64,000 nt of DNA from assembly GCF_030605225.1 (NCBI RefSeq), contig NZ_JAUWAV010000010.1:19326-83325 (forward strand), in the 5' to 3' direction. The stretch's first letter is position 1. Each line of letters opens with the position of its first letter. Source of the stretch: Geoalkalibacter sp. (lineage in GTDB: Bacteria > Desulfobacterota > Desulfuromonadia > Desulfuromonadales > Geoalkalibacteraceae). This document shows, one piece after another, positions 56,393-64,000 of this stretch. Under the pieces are notes generated by a model. That model was not told the origin of the DNA and ran no database searches. It was given only the letters and a program-made list of their open reading frames with translations. The position numbers and the translations under genes were made by a program.

Positions 56393-56811
56393 TCGCCGCC
56401 CTCCGATCCACAAAGAAATTCCCTCACGGACATTCCGACACGCACGGTATCGTTCATTTCACACTCCCATACAACCAATACACGCCATCCCAGGGCCATT
56501 AGACGTTTCTGGTCGCGCGCGTCCCGATCCTTGTTGGCGTCGAGTTTCTGTTTCCAAAACTCCAACCTGGATTTGGGCAGCCGCGCAAGTTTGCAGTTTT
56601 CGTGACGGTGCCAAAAACACCCATGCAGGAAAATTACGGCGCGCTTGGAGGGGAAGACCAAATCCGGCGTTCCCGGCAAGGACTCGACATGCAAACGATA
56701 CCGAAATCCCATGTTGTGCACCAGATGCCGCAACTTCATTTCGGGGTTGGAATTCTTGCCCCGAATGAGGGACATGCGCCGGCTTCGTTCCTTCGGGGAT
56801 AGAGTGTCCAC
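56389..56811 (-). CDS. vsr: very short patch repair endonuclease Vsr
   Basis: Protein of 140 residues from a GTG at 56811 with GGAG six bases upstream. The Vsr motifs are NSNPEMKLRHLVHNMGFRYRLH, GTPDLVFPSKRAVIFLHGCFWHRH and the final ALGWRVLVVWECE. Vsr cuts next to T:G mismatches that arise from deaminated 5-methylcytosine, limiting mutations caused by the neighbouring methyltransferase. First gene of the vsr-M-R operon. Confidence 0.95.
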   Translation of the reverse strand: MDTLSPKERSRRMSLIRGKNSNPEMKLRHLVHNMGFRYRLHVESLPGTPDLVFPSKRAVIFLHGCFWHRHENCKLARLPKSRLEFWKQKLDANKDRDARDQKRLMALGWRVLVVWECEMNDTVRVGMSVREFLCGSEGGE

Positions 56812-56967
56812 TCGAAACTCCACAACCGAATCGACATACCGTGATTATCGCACCATCACCCGCCTTAGGCGTATCGGGAGATTATAGCGGCGCTCGTCGG
56901 AATGAGCAAACACTCAGCGCGGATCAGGGCGGATCAGCGCGGAACCAAGCAAGAGCCCCACGCCCGC

Positions 56968-58809
56968 CTAGAACAGCCCGTGCAGCGGCCCGCCGCGCGC
57001 CGCCAGTTCCTCGACGCGCCGCACCGCGGCGGGGTCTTCCTCCAGGGCGGGCGGATGGTGATCCTTGCGCCGCGCGTCGATCACCAGGCTGCCGGTGCAG
57101 CCCCAATGCTTGGCCTCGGTGAAGGCGCCCACGCCGTGGACATCGGCGGCGGGATTGGAGCGGGTGAACACCGTCCACAAAAAATTGTCGAGGGTGCGCG
57201 CGACGAACTCGCTGTCATCGACCACCAGCACCAGGGGAAAGCGGTTGAGCGGCGCCGCCTCGTCGAAAAAAGCGCAGAAGGGCGCCATGTCCGCCGCCTC
57301 GCGGCCGCGCTCGCCTCGGTGGGACGGCCCCTGCACCGCCAGCACCCCCGGCAGCACCAGACGCGGTTGCGAGAAGCCCGGCGGCAAATGCAGATCCGAG
57401 GGCAGGCTGTCCGGCAACTGCCGTTGCAGGGGGCCCGCCACGGCGACCACCAGTTTGGAGCCCTCATTGAGGCCGTGGCCGCTGTAATCCAGGGTGTCGA
57501 TGGTGGTGCGCGCGTGAAAATGCAGATCGCGGCGCCAATCGACGCGCTCCAGCACATGCCGGAAAAACGCCGGGATGTCGTGGATGTCGAGTTGGGGGGC
57601 GTCTTCCTTGGCGATGATGAAGAGATACTTAGCCAGGGACAGCTGGCCCTGGCCGAGGATGGCATGGGCGAGGGTGAGCAGTTCCATGGGCCGGCGCACC
57701 TGCGCGTAGGGCACGTAGCGCTCGCTGCCGACGGCCAGCAGCAGGGGGTGAACCCCGGCGGCATCGACGGCGTGCACCGCGTGAACACCGGGCAGCACCT
57801 CGGGGATGAGCGGCCCGCTCAGCTCATGGATGAAGGCGCCGAAGCTGGTGTCCTCCTGGGGCGGTCGCCCCACGGTGGTGAAGGGCCAGATGGCGTCCTC
57901 GCGGTGATAGACCCGATCGACCTGCAACACCGGGAACTCATGCGCCAGGCTGTAGTAGCCGAGATGGTCGCCGAAGGGGCCTTCGGGCAGGGTGCGGTGC
58001 GGATCGACGGTGCCCGAGATGACGAAATCGGCTTCCGCGGGCATGGGCAGGCCGTGCTCGGATCTGACCAGGGGCAGGCGATGACCGCCGAGCAGCCCGG
58101 CGAAGGCCAACTCGGGCATGCCTTCGGGCAGGGGCATGACCGCCGCGACGGAGAGGCTCGGCGGCCCGCCGACGAACACGTTGACGCGCAGGGCCTCGCC
58201 GCGCGCCAGGGCCTCGGCATGGTGAGCGCCGATGCCGCGATGAATCTGGTAATGCAGGCCCGCCTCGCGCTCCGGAGCATAGCGCCCGCCGGAGATCTGC
58301 ACACGATACATGCCGAGATTGCCGCGCCGCCAGCCGGGTCGATCCGGATCTTCCGTGTAGACCAGGGGCAGGGTGATGAAGGCGCCGCCGTCCAGGGGCC
58401 AGGATTTGAGTTGAGGCAGTTTGGCGAGGCTGGTACGCTGTGCCAGGATCGCTCCGCGCCGGCCGAAACGGGGCAGCAGATGCGCGGCGGCCAGGGGCGC
58501 GCGCAAAAGATTTCCCGGCCGCTCCAGCAAGGCGCGGGGATCGCGCTTGATGTCCACCAGCAGGCGCACCTGCTCCAGGGCGTCGCGAAAGATGAAGCGG
58601 GTGCGCTCCAGGGTGCCGAACAGGTTGCCGAGCATGGGAAAACGGCAGCCGCGCACCCGGGTGAAGAGCAGCGCCGGACCGCCGGCGGCATAAACGCGGC
58701 GTTGCACGATGCCGATGTCCTGATCGGCGTCGAGTTCGACGCCGATGCGGCGCAGGCGCCCGCTGCGTTCCAGATCCTCAACACACTGTCGAAGATTGCG
58801 ATAACCCAT
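56968..58809 (-). CDS. ubiD: UbiD-family decarboxylase
   Basis: Protein of 613 residues, longer than the approximately 490 of E. coli UbiD but within the range of the wider family. The N-terminal block NLRQCVEDLERSGRLRRI and the central PEGPFGDHLGYYSLAHEFPVLQVDRVYHREDAIWPFTTVGRPPQED are UbiD hallmarks, the latter carrying Glu/Arg residues of the prFMN active site. Members decarboxylate polyprenyl-4-hydroxybenzoate or aromatic acids with prenylated FMN. Its UbiX partner is not adjacent. The ATG at 58809 has GGAA five bases before. Confidence 0.9.
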   Translation of the reverse strand: MGYRNLRQCVEDLERSGRLRRIGVELDADQDIGIVQRRVYAAGGPALLFTRVRGCRFPMLGNLFGTLERTRFIFRDALEQVRLLVDIKRDPRALLERPGNLLRAPLAAAHLLPRFGRRGAILAQRTSLAKLPQLKSWPLDGGAFITLPLVYTEDPDRPGWRRGNLGMYRVQISGGRYAPEREAGLHYQIHRGIGAHHAEALARGEALRVNVFVGGPPSLSVAAVMPLPEGMPELAFAGLLGGHRLPLVRSEHGLPMPAEADFVISGTVDPHRTLPEGPFGDHLGYYSLAHEFPVLQVDRVYHREDAIWPFTTVGRPPQEDTSFGAFIHELSGPLIPEVLPGVHAVHAVDAAGVHPLLLAVGSERYVPYAQVRRPMELLTLAHAILGQGQLSLAKYLFIIAKEDAPQLDIHDIPAFFRHVLERVDWRRDLHFHARTTIDTLDYSGHGLNEGSKLVVAVAGPLQRQLPDSLPSDLHLPPGFSQPRLVLPGVLAVQGPSHRGERGREAADMAPFCAFFDEAAPLNRFPLVLVVDDSEFVARTLDNFLWTVFTRSNPAADVHGVGAFTEAKHWGCTGSLVIDARRKDHHPPALEEDPAAVRRVEELAARGGPLHGLF

Positions 58810-58840
58810 GGAGGTTCCTCCCTTTCGCGCGAAATGCCCC

Positions 58841-58870
58841 CTTATACTCCAGAATTTTGACCGGGCGCAA
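58841..58870 (-). promoter_or_regulatory. ubiD: promoter of ubiD
   Basis: TTGCGC, 18 bases, TATAAG on the minus strand about 35 bases before the ubiD start. Partial match to sigma-70. Confidence 0.45.
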
Positions 58871-59005
58871 CGCCCTGTGGTCGCAAAACCGACACAGTGT
58901 GCGCCAAAAAACCGTTCGCTTTTTGCCCGGTGGTCTTCGCCATTCCACCTGGATCGCGCAAATGAGCGGCTTCGCGGGCCGCAGCCGAGGCGCCGCGCAA
59001 GCCTC

Positions 59006-59033
59006 TTGCAATTGGAACGGCTTTTGCTAAAAA
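59006..59033 (+). promoter_or_regulatory. promoter of the L,D-transpeptidase gene
   Basis: TTGCAA, 16 bases, TAAAAA, ending about 31 bases before the start codon, in an AT-rich patch. Confidence 0.45.
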
Positions 59034-59064
59034 TATCATGAACCGTTTCCAACGAGGTGGCCTC

Positions 59065-59580
59065 ATGAAGATGACGACGATTACCCTGATGTTCTTCGCT
59101 GTCACCCTGGCGCCCCTGCTCGCCCTCCCCACGGCGGCGTGGGCGCGGCTGATGTCCACCGCCGATCTGGTCATCGTCGAAAAATCCGAACGCAAGCTGC
59201 ACCTGGTCAGCAACGGCGCGGTCTTTCGCAGCTACGACATCTCCCTGGGCAAGAACCCCGTGGGCCACAAGGTATACAAAGGCGACGGCCGCACGCCCGA
59301 GGGACGCTACTACCTCGACTGGCGCAACCCCCAGAGCCGCTTTCACAAATCCATCCACATCTCCTACCCCAACGAGCAGGACCGGGAGCGCGCCGAGCGT
59401 CTAGGCCGCGCCCCGGGCGGCTATATCATGATCCACGGCATTCCCAACAAATATCGCCGCGCCCCGGAACTCTTCGAGGGCATGGACTGGACCGAGGGCT
59501 GCATCGCCGTGAGCAACGAGGACATGGAGGAAATCTGGCAACTGGTCGCCGACAACACCCCCATTGAAATTTACCCTTAA
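59065..59580 (+). CDS. L,D-transpeptidase (YkuD family)
   Basis: Protein of 171 residues with a signal peptide (MKMTTITLMFFAVTLAPLLALPTAAWA). The YkuD domain has IMIHGIPN and the catalytic region WTEGCIAVSNEDME with Cys and preceding His. Such enzymes form 3-3 cross-links in peptidoglycan or attach proteins to it in the periplasm. GAGG lies seven bases before the ATG at 59065, preferred over an ATG nine codons earlier. Confidence 0.88.
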   Translation: MKMTTITLMFFAVTLAPLLALPTAAWARLMSTADLVIVEKSERKLHLVSNGAVFRSYDISLGKNPVGHKVYKGDGRTPEGRYYLDWRNPQSRFHKSIHISYPNEQDRERAERLGRAPGGYIMIHGIPNKYRRAPELFEGMDWTEGCIAVSNEDMEEIWQLVADNTPIEIYP

Positions 59581-59683
59581 TAAATCCCGCCGCCCGCGCT
59601 ATAATACGCATTCGCCGTCAGTTTTCGCTCCGGTCTTGCGGACGGGGCGGATTTTGTTTCTTCATTCGCGGAGCAGCCACGCC

Positions 59684-60430
59684 ATGGAGCATCTCCCGCC
59701 GGAAAGCCCCAAACCCGCCGCCAAATCGGGTCTGGGCGGTCTCTTTGAAGGCAAGGAACTCAAATCCTTCTTCGGCAACTACCTGATTACCGTCGCCGTG
59801 ATCGAGGGTCTGATTTTTTTCGTCTGCTTTGTCACGGGCCTCGCCTCCGAGGATCGGATCTTCCCCTGGAAAGCCTATATCTTCGCGTCCTTCGCCGCGC
59901 CCCTCGCCCTGACCTTCGTCTTCGCCGTCATCGTGCTGACCTTCAACCGCTATCTGCTGCACGCCGCGCCGCGCCGGGTCGATCCGCCCGTCGCCGCCGC
60001 GCCGGCCGCCGAAGGCAAGGCCGGCCAGTTTCTCTCCTTCATTCAGCAGGTGCCCTTTCTGCTGAGCCTGCTGTTGCTGCTCGTCGCCTGCTGGATCGGC
60101 TACAACATGGATGTCATCCTTCTCTACCTGGCGCGCGCCGGGGAGAGCACCGCGCGCTATTTCCTGCTGAGCTTCGCCACGGTGCTCGGAGTGGCGGCCC
60201 TGTGCACGATTCTCTGGCTGGTGCTGAGCTTCATCCTGCGCCAGAAAAAAATCACCCAGCAGCAGAAATATCGCCAGGATGTCATGGAACGGCTCGGCCT
60301 GGTGATCCTCGACGACAACACGGTGCTCGATCGCGACGGCCGCCCGGTCCATACCCCGGACCCCCAGCGCCTGGACAAAGGCAACAGCGAGGATATGCGT
60401 CTGCTGCCGCGCATCGGCCGGGACGGCTGA
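59684..60430 (+). CDS. predicted membrane protein of unknown function
   Basis: Protein of 248 residues with about four membrane helices: VAVIEGLIFFVCFVTGL, ASFAAPLALTFVFAVIVL, FLLSLLLLLVACWIGY and FATVLGVAALCTILWLVLSFI. The C terminus is a soluble charged tail (IIDDNTVLDRDGRPVHTP-like). No family recognised. GGAG lies ten bases before the ATG. It stands directly before the HEAT-repeat gene and may be part of the same transcript. Confidence 0.7.
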   Translation: MEHLPPESPKPAAKSGLGGLFEGKELKSFFGNYLITVAVIEGLIFFVCFVTGLASEDRIFPWKAYIFASFAAPLALTFVFAVIVLTFNRYLLHAAPRRVDPPVAAAPAAEGKAGQFLSFIQQVPFLLSLLLLLVACWIGYNMDVILLYLARAGESTARYFLLSFATVLGVAALCTILWLVLSFILRQKKITQQQKYRQDVMERLGLVILDDNTVLDRDGRPVHTPDPQRLDKGNSEDMRLLPRIGRDG

Positions 60431-60467
60431 TGCGCGACCAGTCCCGCGCCGCGACGAGACCGCCCCA

Positions 60468-62675
60468 TTGATCGCCCCGCCCCTCGGCCAGGACCCCGAG
60501 CATCCCGCCTTCGACGGGAAAATTCTCGAGCGCTCCCTGTTCGCCCTCAACATCGCCCGGCACAATGCCATCGCCTATCCCGCCGAGCATCCCGCCCTGC
60601 GCCAGTCCCTGGATCGTTTTCTCGCGCAGTTGGGGGAATTGCTGGAATTTCGCGAGGAAATCACCTTCGGCGTCACCCGCGACCGGCTGCTGCTCGAGGG
60701 CGCGGTGCTCGATGAGAAAAATGCCGTGTTCCGCAATCTGGCCGGTAGTTTTTTCGACGCGGGCATCGCCTCCCTGACCCTGAGGCGTTCTCTGCCGCGC
60801 GAGGAACTCGCCGCCTTTCTCCAGGCCCTGCGGCCCCTACAAACGCTAGGACTTGATCTTTTCGCCAACCTTGAGAACGCCGGGGTCAAGGGACTTGCCG
60901 CGCGCCCCTTCGACTTTGCCGCCCTGCATGCCGTCGACCTGGAGTCCGTCGACGCACCGGCGCCGGGATTGCCCAAGGGCGCCGGCCTGACCTGGGAATC
61001 CTTCAGCGCGGCGCTTTTGAACCAGACCCTGGATGCCGAGGGTAGCGACCTGCCGTACGACACGGAACTCGACCCGGCGGAACTCGCCGATCTGCTGAGC
61101 CAGTTCAACAAGGATCGCGCCAACCCGCGGGCCAGCTATGAAAGCACCATCATCGGCTTTCTGCGCCGCGTCGACGCGGAGGAAATTCACAACGAGGCAA
61201 GGCGGGAATTTCTCGACAAGCTCGGCGCCTTTATCGACAAGCTCAGCCCCGCGACCCGCCGCCAGTTTCTCGGCAGCGCCTTTGCCTATCTCGGTCAGCG
61301 CCGCGACACGACCCAGGAGGTTCTCGCCCGCCTCTCCCAGGAAGCGGTTCTCGACATTCTCGACGACTGCCGACACGGCGAGTTGGAAGTGCCGCCCCTG
61401 GTGCTCGACCTGCTCGGCAAACTCGGCGAGTGCGCCGCGCCCTTAAGCGCCCGACGCCGCGTCGCCGCCCCCCGGGAGCGTGAAGATACGGAAGTCGGCG
61501 AGGGCATCCGCAGACTTTTTCAGCGCCCCGATGCGCGCGGTTTTGTCTCCGGCCCCTATGAAAAGCTGCTGCGCGGCCTGCTGGAGACTCGCCCCCTGTA
61601 TTCCACACCCCCTGAGCAATTGCAGGATTTGTATGCGTCCCTGGAGAGCCACCAGCTTGAGACCCGCCTGTGCTCGGTCATTCTGGAGTTGCTCGATGCC
61701 GATCCGCACGGCGAGGACACGGCCGCCCTGGAGGGCAACCTTCGCGATCTCATCGATTATTTTCTCCAGACCGGCGACTTTCAGGCGCTGGGCGCCACCC
61801 TCAGGCGCTTGCGCCGCCACGGCGAGAGCGCCGATCCCTTCGCTTATCCCCTGGCCAAACAGACCCTGGAGTACCTCTCCCGACCCGAATTTCTCCAGGC
61901 CGCCCTCGATGCATTTCGGCTCTGGGACGCCGAGCGCCACCCGGGCATCCGCGAGCTGATCCGCCTGGTCGGCGCGCCCTTTGCCGATCCGCTGCTCGAT
62001 CGCCTGGCCGAGGAAACCGATCTCTCCATGCGCCGTCTTTACCTGGCCTGCCTGGAGGAGCTCGGCCCCCAGGCGCGGCGCGCCATTGTCGCCCGTCTGC
62101 GCGACCCGCGCTGGTTCCTGGTGCGCAATCTGGTCATTCTGCTGCGGCGCGGCGACGACCCCGCCGTGTTGAAACATCTCTCCGCCCTCATCGGTCATTC
62201 TCATCCCAAGGTCCAGTACGAGGTCATGAAAACCCTGCTGCACTTCGCTGATCCCCGCGCCCAGCGCTACCTGCTGCGTGAACTGGGGGCGGCGGATCTT
62301 GAGCGACGCCGCCAGGCGGTATTGCTCGCGCGCCACGGCGCGGCTCCCGAGGTGCTGGCGCGCCTGGCCGCCATGTTGCACGAAGGCCTTGGCGAGGCCG
62401 AGGTGGAATTGCGTGAACAGGTCATCGAAACCCTGGCTCAAGCGGCCTCGGACCCGGCCGGACAAATTCTGGCGCAACTCTTGCTGTACAAAAGTCTGCG
62501 CCACCCCCTGCTCTATCGACAACTGCGGAACACCGTCTTTGCGGCTCTGCGCCGACATCGTCCGCCCTGGTTGCCGGACATGCTGCGCAACCTGGCCGCC
62601 TCGGGCACCGGCGGCGTTCACCGCCAGGCCGGTGCGCTTCTCGTGGAACTCTTGGGCCAAAGCGATGGCAATTGA
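60468..62675 (+). CDS. HEAT-repeat-like protein adjacent to an HD-GYP protein
   Basis: Protein of about 735 residues from a TTG at 60468 (start uncertain, weak ribosome site). Its N-terminal part (about 1-200) resembles that of the downstream HD-GYP protein (NIARHNAIAYPAEHPALRQSLDRFLAQLGELLEF vs AAVANAGLYSREHAQMRRLVDAVAQTLGQLLED), and the C-terminal 300 residues (around DPRWFLVRNLVILLRRGDDPAVLKHLSALIGH) are armadillo/HEAT-like repeats. It contains no catalytic signature. Its last bases overlap the HD-GYP gene by 11, which suggests the two act together. Confidence 0.75.
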   Translation: MIAPPLGQDPEHPAFDGKILERSLFALNIARHNAIAYPAEHPALRQSLDRFLAQLGELLEFREEITFGVTRDRLLLEGAVLDEKNAVFRNLAGSFFDAGIASLTLRRSLPREELAAFLQALRPLQTLGLDLFANLENAGVKGLAARPFDFAALHAVDLESVDAPAPGLPKGAGLTWESFSAALLNQTLDAEGSDLPYDTELDPAELADLLSQFNKDRANPRASYESTIIGFLRRVDAEEIHNEARREFLDKLGAFIDKLSPATRRQFLGSAFAYLGQRRDTTQEVLARLSQEAVLDILDDCRHGELEVPPLVLDLLGKLGECAAPLSARRRVAAPREREDTEVGEGIRRLFQRPDARGFVSGPYEKLLRGLLETRPLYSTPPEQLQDLYASLESHQLETRLCSVILELLDADPHGEDTAALEGNLRDLIDYFLQTGDFQALGATLRRLRRHGESADPFAYPLAKQTLEYLSRPEFLQAALDAFRLWDAERHPGIRELIRLVGAPFADPLLDRLAEETDLSMRRLYLACLEELGPQARRAIVARLRDPRWFLVRNLVILLRRGDDPAVLKHLSALIGHSHPKVQYEVMKTLLHFADPRAQRYLLRELGAADLERRRQAVLLARHGAAPEVLARLAAMLHEGLGEAEVELREQVIETLAQAASDPAGQILAQLLLYKSLRHPLLYRQLRNTVFAALRRHRPPWLPDMLRNLAASGTGGVHRQAGALLVELLGQSDGN

Positions 62676-63813
62676 GCGCCAACCCCTGATCGCCGCCTTT
62701 TTGCACCATCTGACCGCCGCCGTGGCCAACGCCGGTCTCTACAGCCGCGAGCACGCGCAGATGCGTCGCCTGGTCGACGCCGTCGCGCAAACCTTGGGAC
62801 AACTGCTGGAGGACGCCCAGGAGTTCATGCTGCTGCGCCTCGACAGCGAACTGGTCATCGACGGCCTGCCCTGGAAACGCAGTCTGCAAACCGAGCGGCT
62901 GGCCGCCCTCCTGAGCCGTCGCGGCATCGGCCGCATCCGCATCGCCCCGGGCATCACCCGCGAGGAAATTCACGGCCTGATCGAAGCCCTGGCCGCGCGC
63001 GGCTTCAACCCGGCGCCGGCGCGCTCCACGGCCAATCTGCGCTTCGGCCGTGTCGAGGTGCGCCAACGCGGCAACGCTTTTCTCGACCTGCCGCCGGACT
63101 CGGCCCTGGCGGAGCTGTCCCGCGCGGAAATCGCCCGGCTCATGGAAATCTACAGCGCCGTCAAACGCCGTCGGAAGATGAATGTGGCGGGCCTCAACGA
63201 GATCGTTTCCCAATTCATCGCCGCCTTCAGCCGTGAGGCCGATCCCTTCCTCGCCCTGGCGCCCCTGCGGGCCTTCGACGAATACACCTTCACCCACGCC
63301 ACCAACGTCGCCCTGCTCAACCTGGCGCAAGCCGTCGCCCTCGGCATCCAGGGGCAGACCCTGCACGACATCGGCATCGCGGGCCTGCTGCACGACGTGG
63401 GCAAGCTCTTCATCCCCGACGCCATCCTCAACAAGACCGACCCCCTCGACGAACTCGAATGGGGCATCATCCGTCAGCACCCCGTGCAGGGCGCGCGCTA
63501 TCTGCTGAACAGCCCCGGCGTGCCGCGCGCCGCTGTGGTCAGCGCCTTCGAGCATCACCTGCGCTTCGACAGGCAGGGCTACCCGGCGGTCAAATCCCAG
63601 GGAGCGCAAAACCTGTGCAGCCAGCTCACCGCCATATCCGATCTTGTCGATTCCATGCTCACGCCGCGCCCCTATCGCGCCGCCCAGCCGCTGCGCGAAG
63701 TGGTCAAAGCTTTAAGGACCAATGTCGGCGGCAGCCTGCACCCCGAGCTGGTCGGCAATTTCCTGCGCATCCTCGCCCAGGCGAAGCAGCGCGGGGAGGG
63801 AAAATCTCCCTGA
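62665..63813 (+). CDS. HD-GYP domain protein (candidate c-di-GMP phosphodiesterase)
   Basis: Protein of 382 residues. The HD motif is in LLHDVGKLFIPDAILNKTDPL, the GYP motif in HHLRFDRQGYP, with HPVQGARYL and the typical intervening spacing. HD-GYP proteins hydrolyse c-di-GMP and related cyclic dinucleotides. The N-terminal 200 residues have no receiver or PAS and share a region with the HEAT-type partner. The start ATG at 62665 lies inside the end of that gene. A terminator overlaps its stop codon. Confidence 0.87.
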   Translation: MAIERQPLIAAFLHHLTAAVANAGLYSREHAQMRRLVDAVAQTLGQLLEDAQEFMLLRLDSELVIDGLPWKRSLQTERLAALLSRRGIGRIRIAPGITREEIHGLIEALAARGFNPAPARSTANLRFGRVEVRQRGNAFLDLPPDSALAELSRAEIARLMEIYSAVKRRRKMNVAGLNEIVSQFIAAFSREADPFLALAPLRAFDEYTFTHATNVALLNLAQAVALGIQGQTLHDIGIAGLLHDVGKLFIPDAILNKTDPLDELEWGIIRQHPVQGARYLLNSPGVPRAAVVSAFEHHLRFDRQGYPAVKSQGAQNLCSQLTAISDLVDSMLTPRPYRAAQPLREVVKALRTNVGGSLHPELVGNFLRILAQAKQRGEGKSP

Positions 63814-63828
63814 CTTGGGGAGATTTTC
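63800..63828 (+). terminator. hairpin terminator overlapping the HD-GYP stop codon
   Basis: An 11-bp perfect stem GAAAATCTCCC/GGGAGATTTTC with a seven-base loop that includes the TGA stop; TTTTC within the 3' arm is followed by TGTG. A plausible intrinsic terminator with a weak T-run. Confidence 0.65.
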
Positions 63829-63978
63829 TGTGTACTTAAAAAACTCCAATTGTTATTATCTCAACTTTCGCAGGCTAAAAAAATCGACAAGTTATTGTAA
63901 TTATTAAACAAAAGCGCCATCAACTGTGGTAAAATTGGTTATCGCCAAACAACCAAAAATCCCTCAGGAGATGACGCT

Positions 63979-64000
63979 TTGGACCGTATTGTAGCAGAAC
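63979..64000 (+). CDS. possible start of a truncated gene at the window edge
   Basis: After about 140 AT-rich bases without a gene, TTG at 63979 (frame LDRIVAE) follows GGAG by eight bases (CAGGAG at 63965-63970). Only seven codons are visible. The shift in base composition compared with the rest of the window could mean a mobile element begins here, but the sequence shown is too short to tell. Confidence 0.2.

Overview
The window looks like part of a chromosome of a high-GC Desulfuromonadia-type (Geobacter/Desulfuromonas/Geoalkalibacter-like) anaerobe. This is inferred from the combination of a molybdenum nitrogenase cluster, an NADH-module-less complex I operon, a periplasmic/extracellular octaheme c-type cytochrome, a hemerythrin-tailed chemoreceptor and an ANTAR antitermination system serving nif genes. 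No rRNA, tRNA, CRISPR array or complete insertion sequence was recognised.

Layout. 1-3.5 kb: end-truncated PAS membrane sensor and a chemoreceptor-hemerythrin fusion preceded by a translationally coupled 30-residue ORF. 3.6-12.7 kb (all minus strand): the nitrogen-fixation block, transcribed nifH-nifD-nifK-nifX-ferredoxin-NifX-like, then nifB plus a glutamine amidotransferase under their own promoter, with an uncharacterised radical SAM gene upstream of nifH. Both nifH and nifB have a sigma-54 promoter followed by an RNA leader containing ANTAR-type hexaloop hairpins and two successive intrinsic terminators. 12.8-14.7 kb: helix-hairpin-helix protein, macro-domain protein, TonB-like protein. 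14.8-26.3 kb: nuoABCDHIJK - extra MrpD-like antiporter subunit - small membrane protein - nuoLMN, one tightly overlapped operon without nuoEFG. 26.7-29.0 kb: ANTAR response regulator, draT and draG, the probable transcript-level and protein-level controls of the nitrogenase. 29.1-37.1 kb: MFS exporter divergent from a TetR-controlled RND efflux operon. 37.4-48.7 kb: octaheme cytochrome, GH17-GT2 glucan synthase-like fusion, FKBP isomerase, ttcA, SpoIIE-type phosphatase, GapN-like dehydrogenase with a glycosyltransferase and a zinc-ribbon protein. 47.6-53.1 kb: an ABC/MFP exporter operon ending in a lipoprotein hydrolase. 53.2-54.5 kb: cysM and DUF3024. 54.5-56.8 kb: a compact, lower-GC vsr-methyltransferase-GIY-YIG endonuclease restriction-modification unit. 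57-64 kb: ubiD, L,D-transpeptidase, membrane protein, HEAT-repeat protein with an HD-GYP protein, then an AT-rich stretch where a new gene may start.

How it fits together. Nitrogen status probably acts through the ANTAR regulator, which would let polymerase read through the terminators in front of nifH and nifB, while DraT/DraG would switch dinitrogenase reductase on and off by ADP-ribosylation of NifH Arg104, a residue that is present. The complex I lacks a recognisable NADH-oxidising arm and so may take electrons from ferredoxin or another carrier, and it carries four antiporter-like subunits. An identical 51-bp double-palindrome repeat occurs in the nif and nuo operons and related copies lie nearby. 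The nifE and nifN genes are not in this window.
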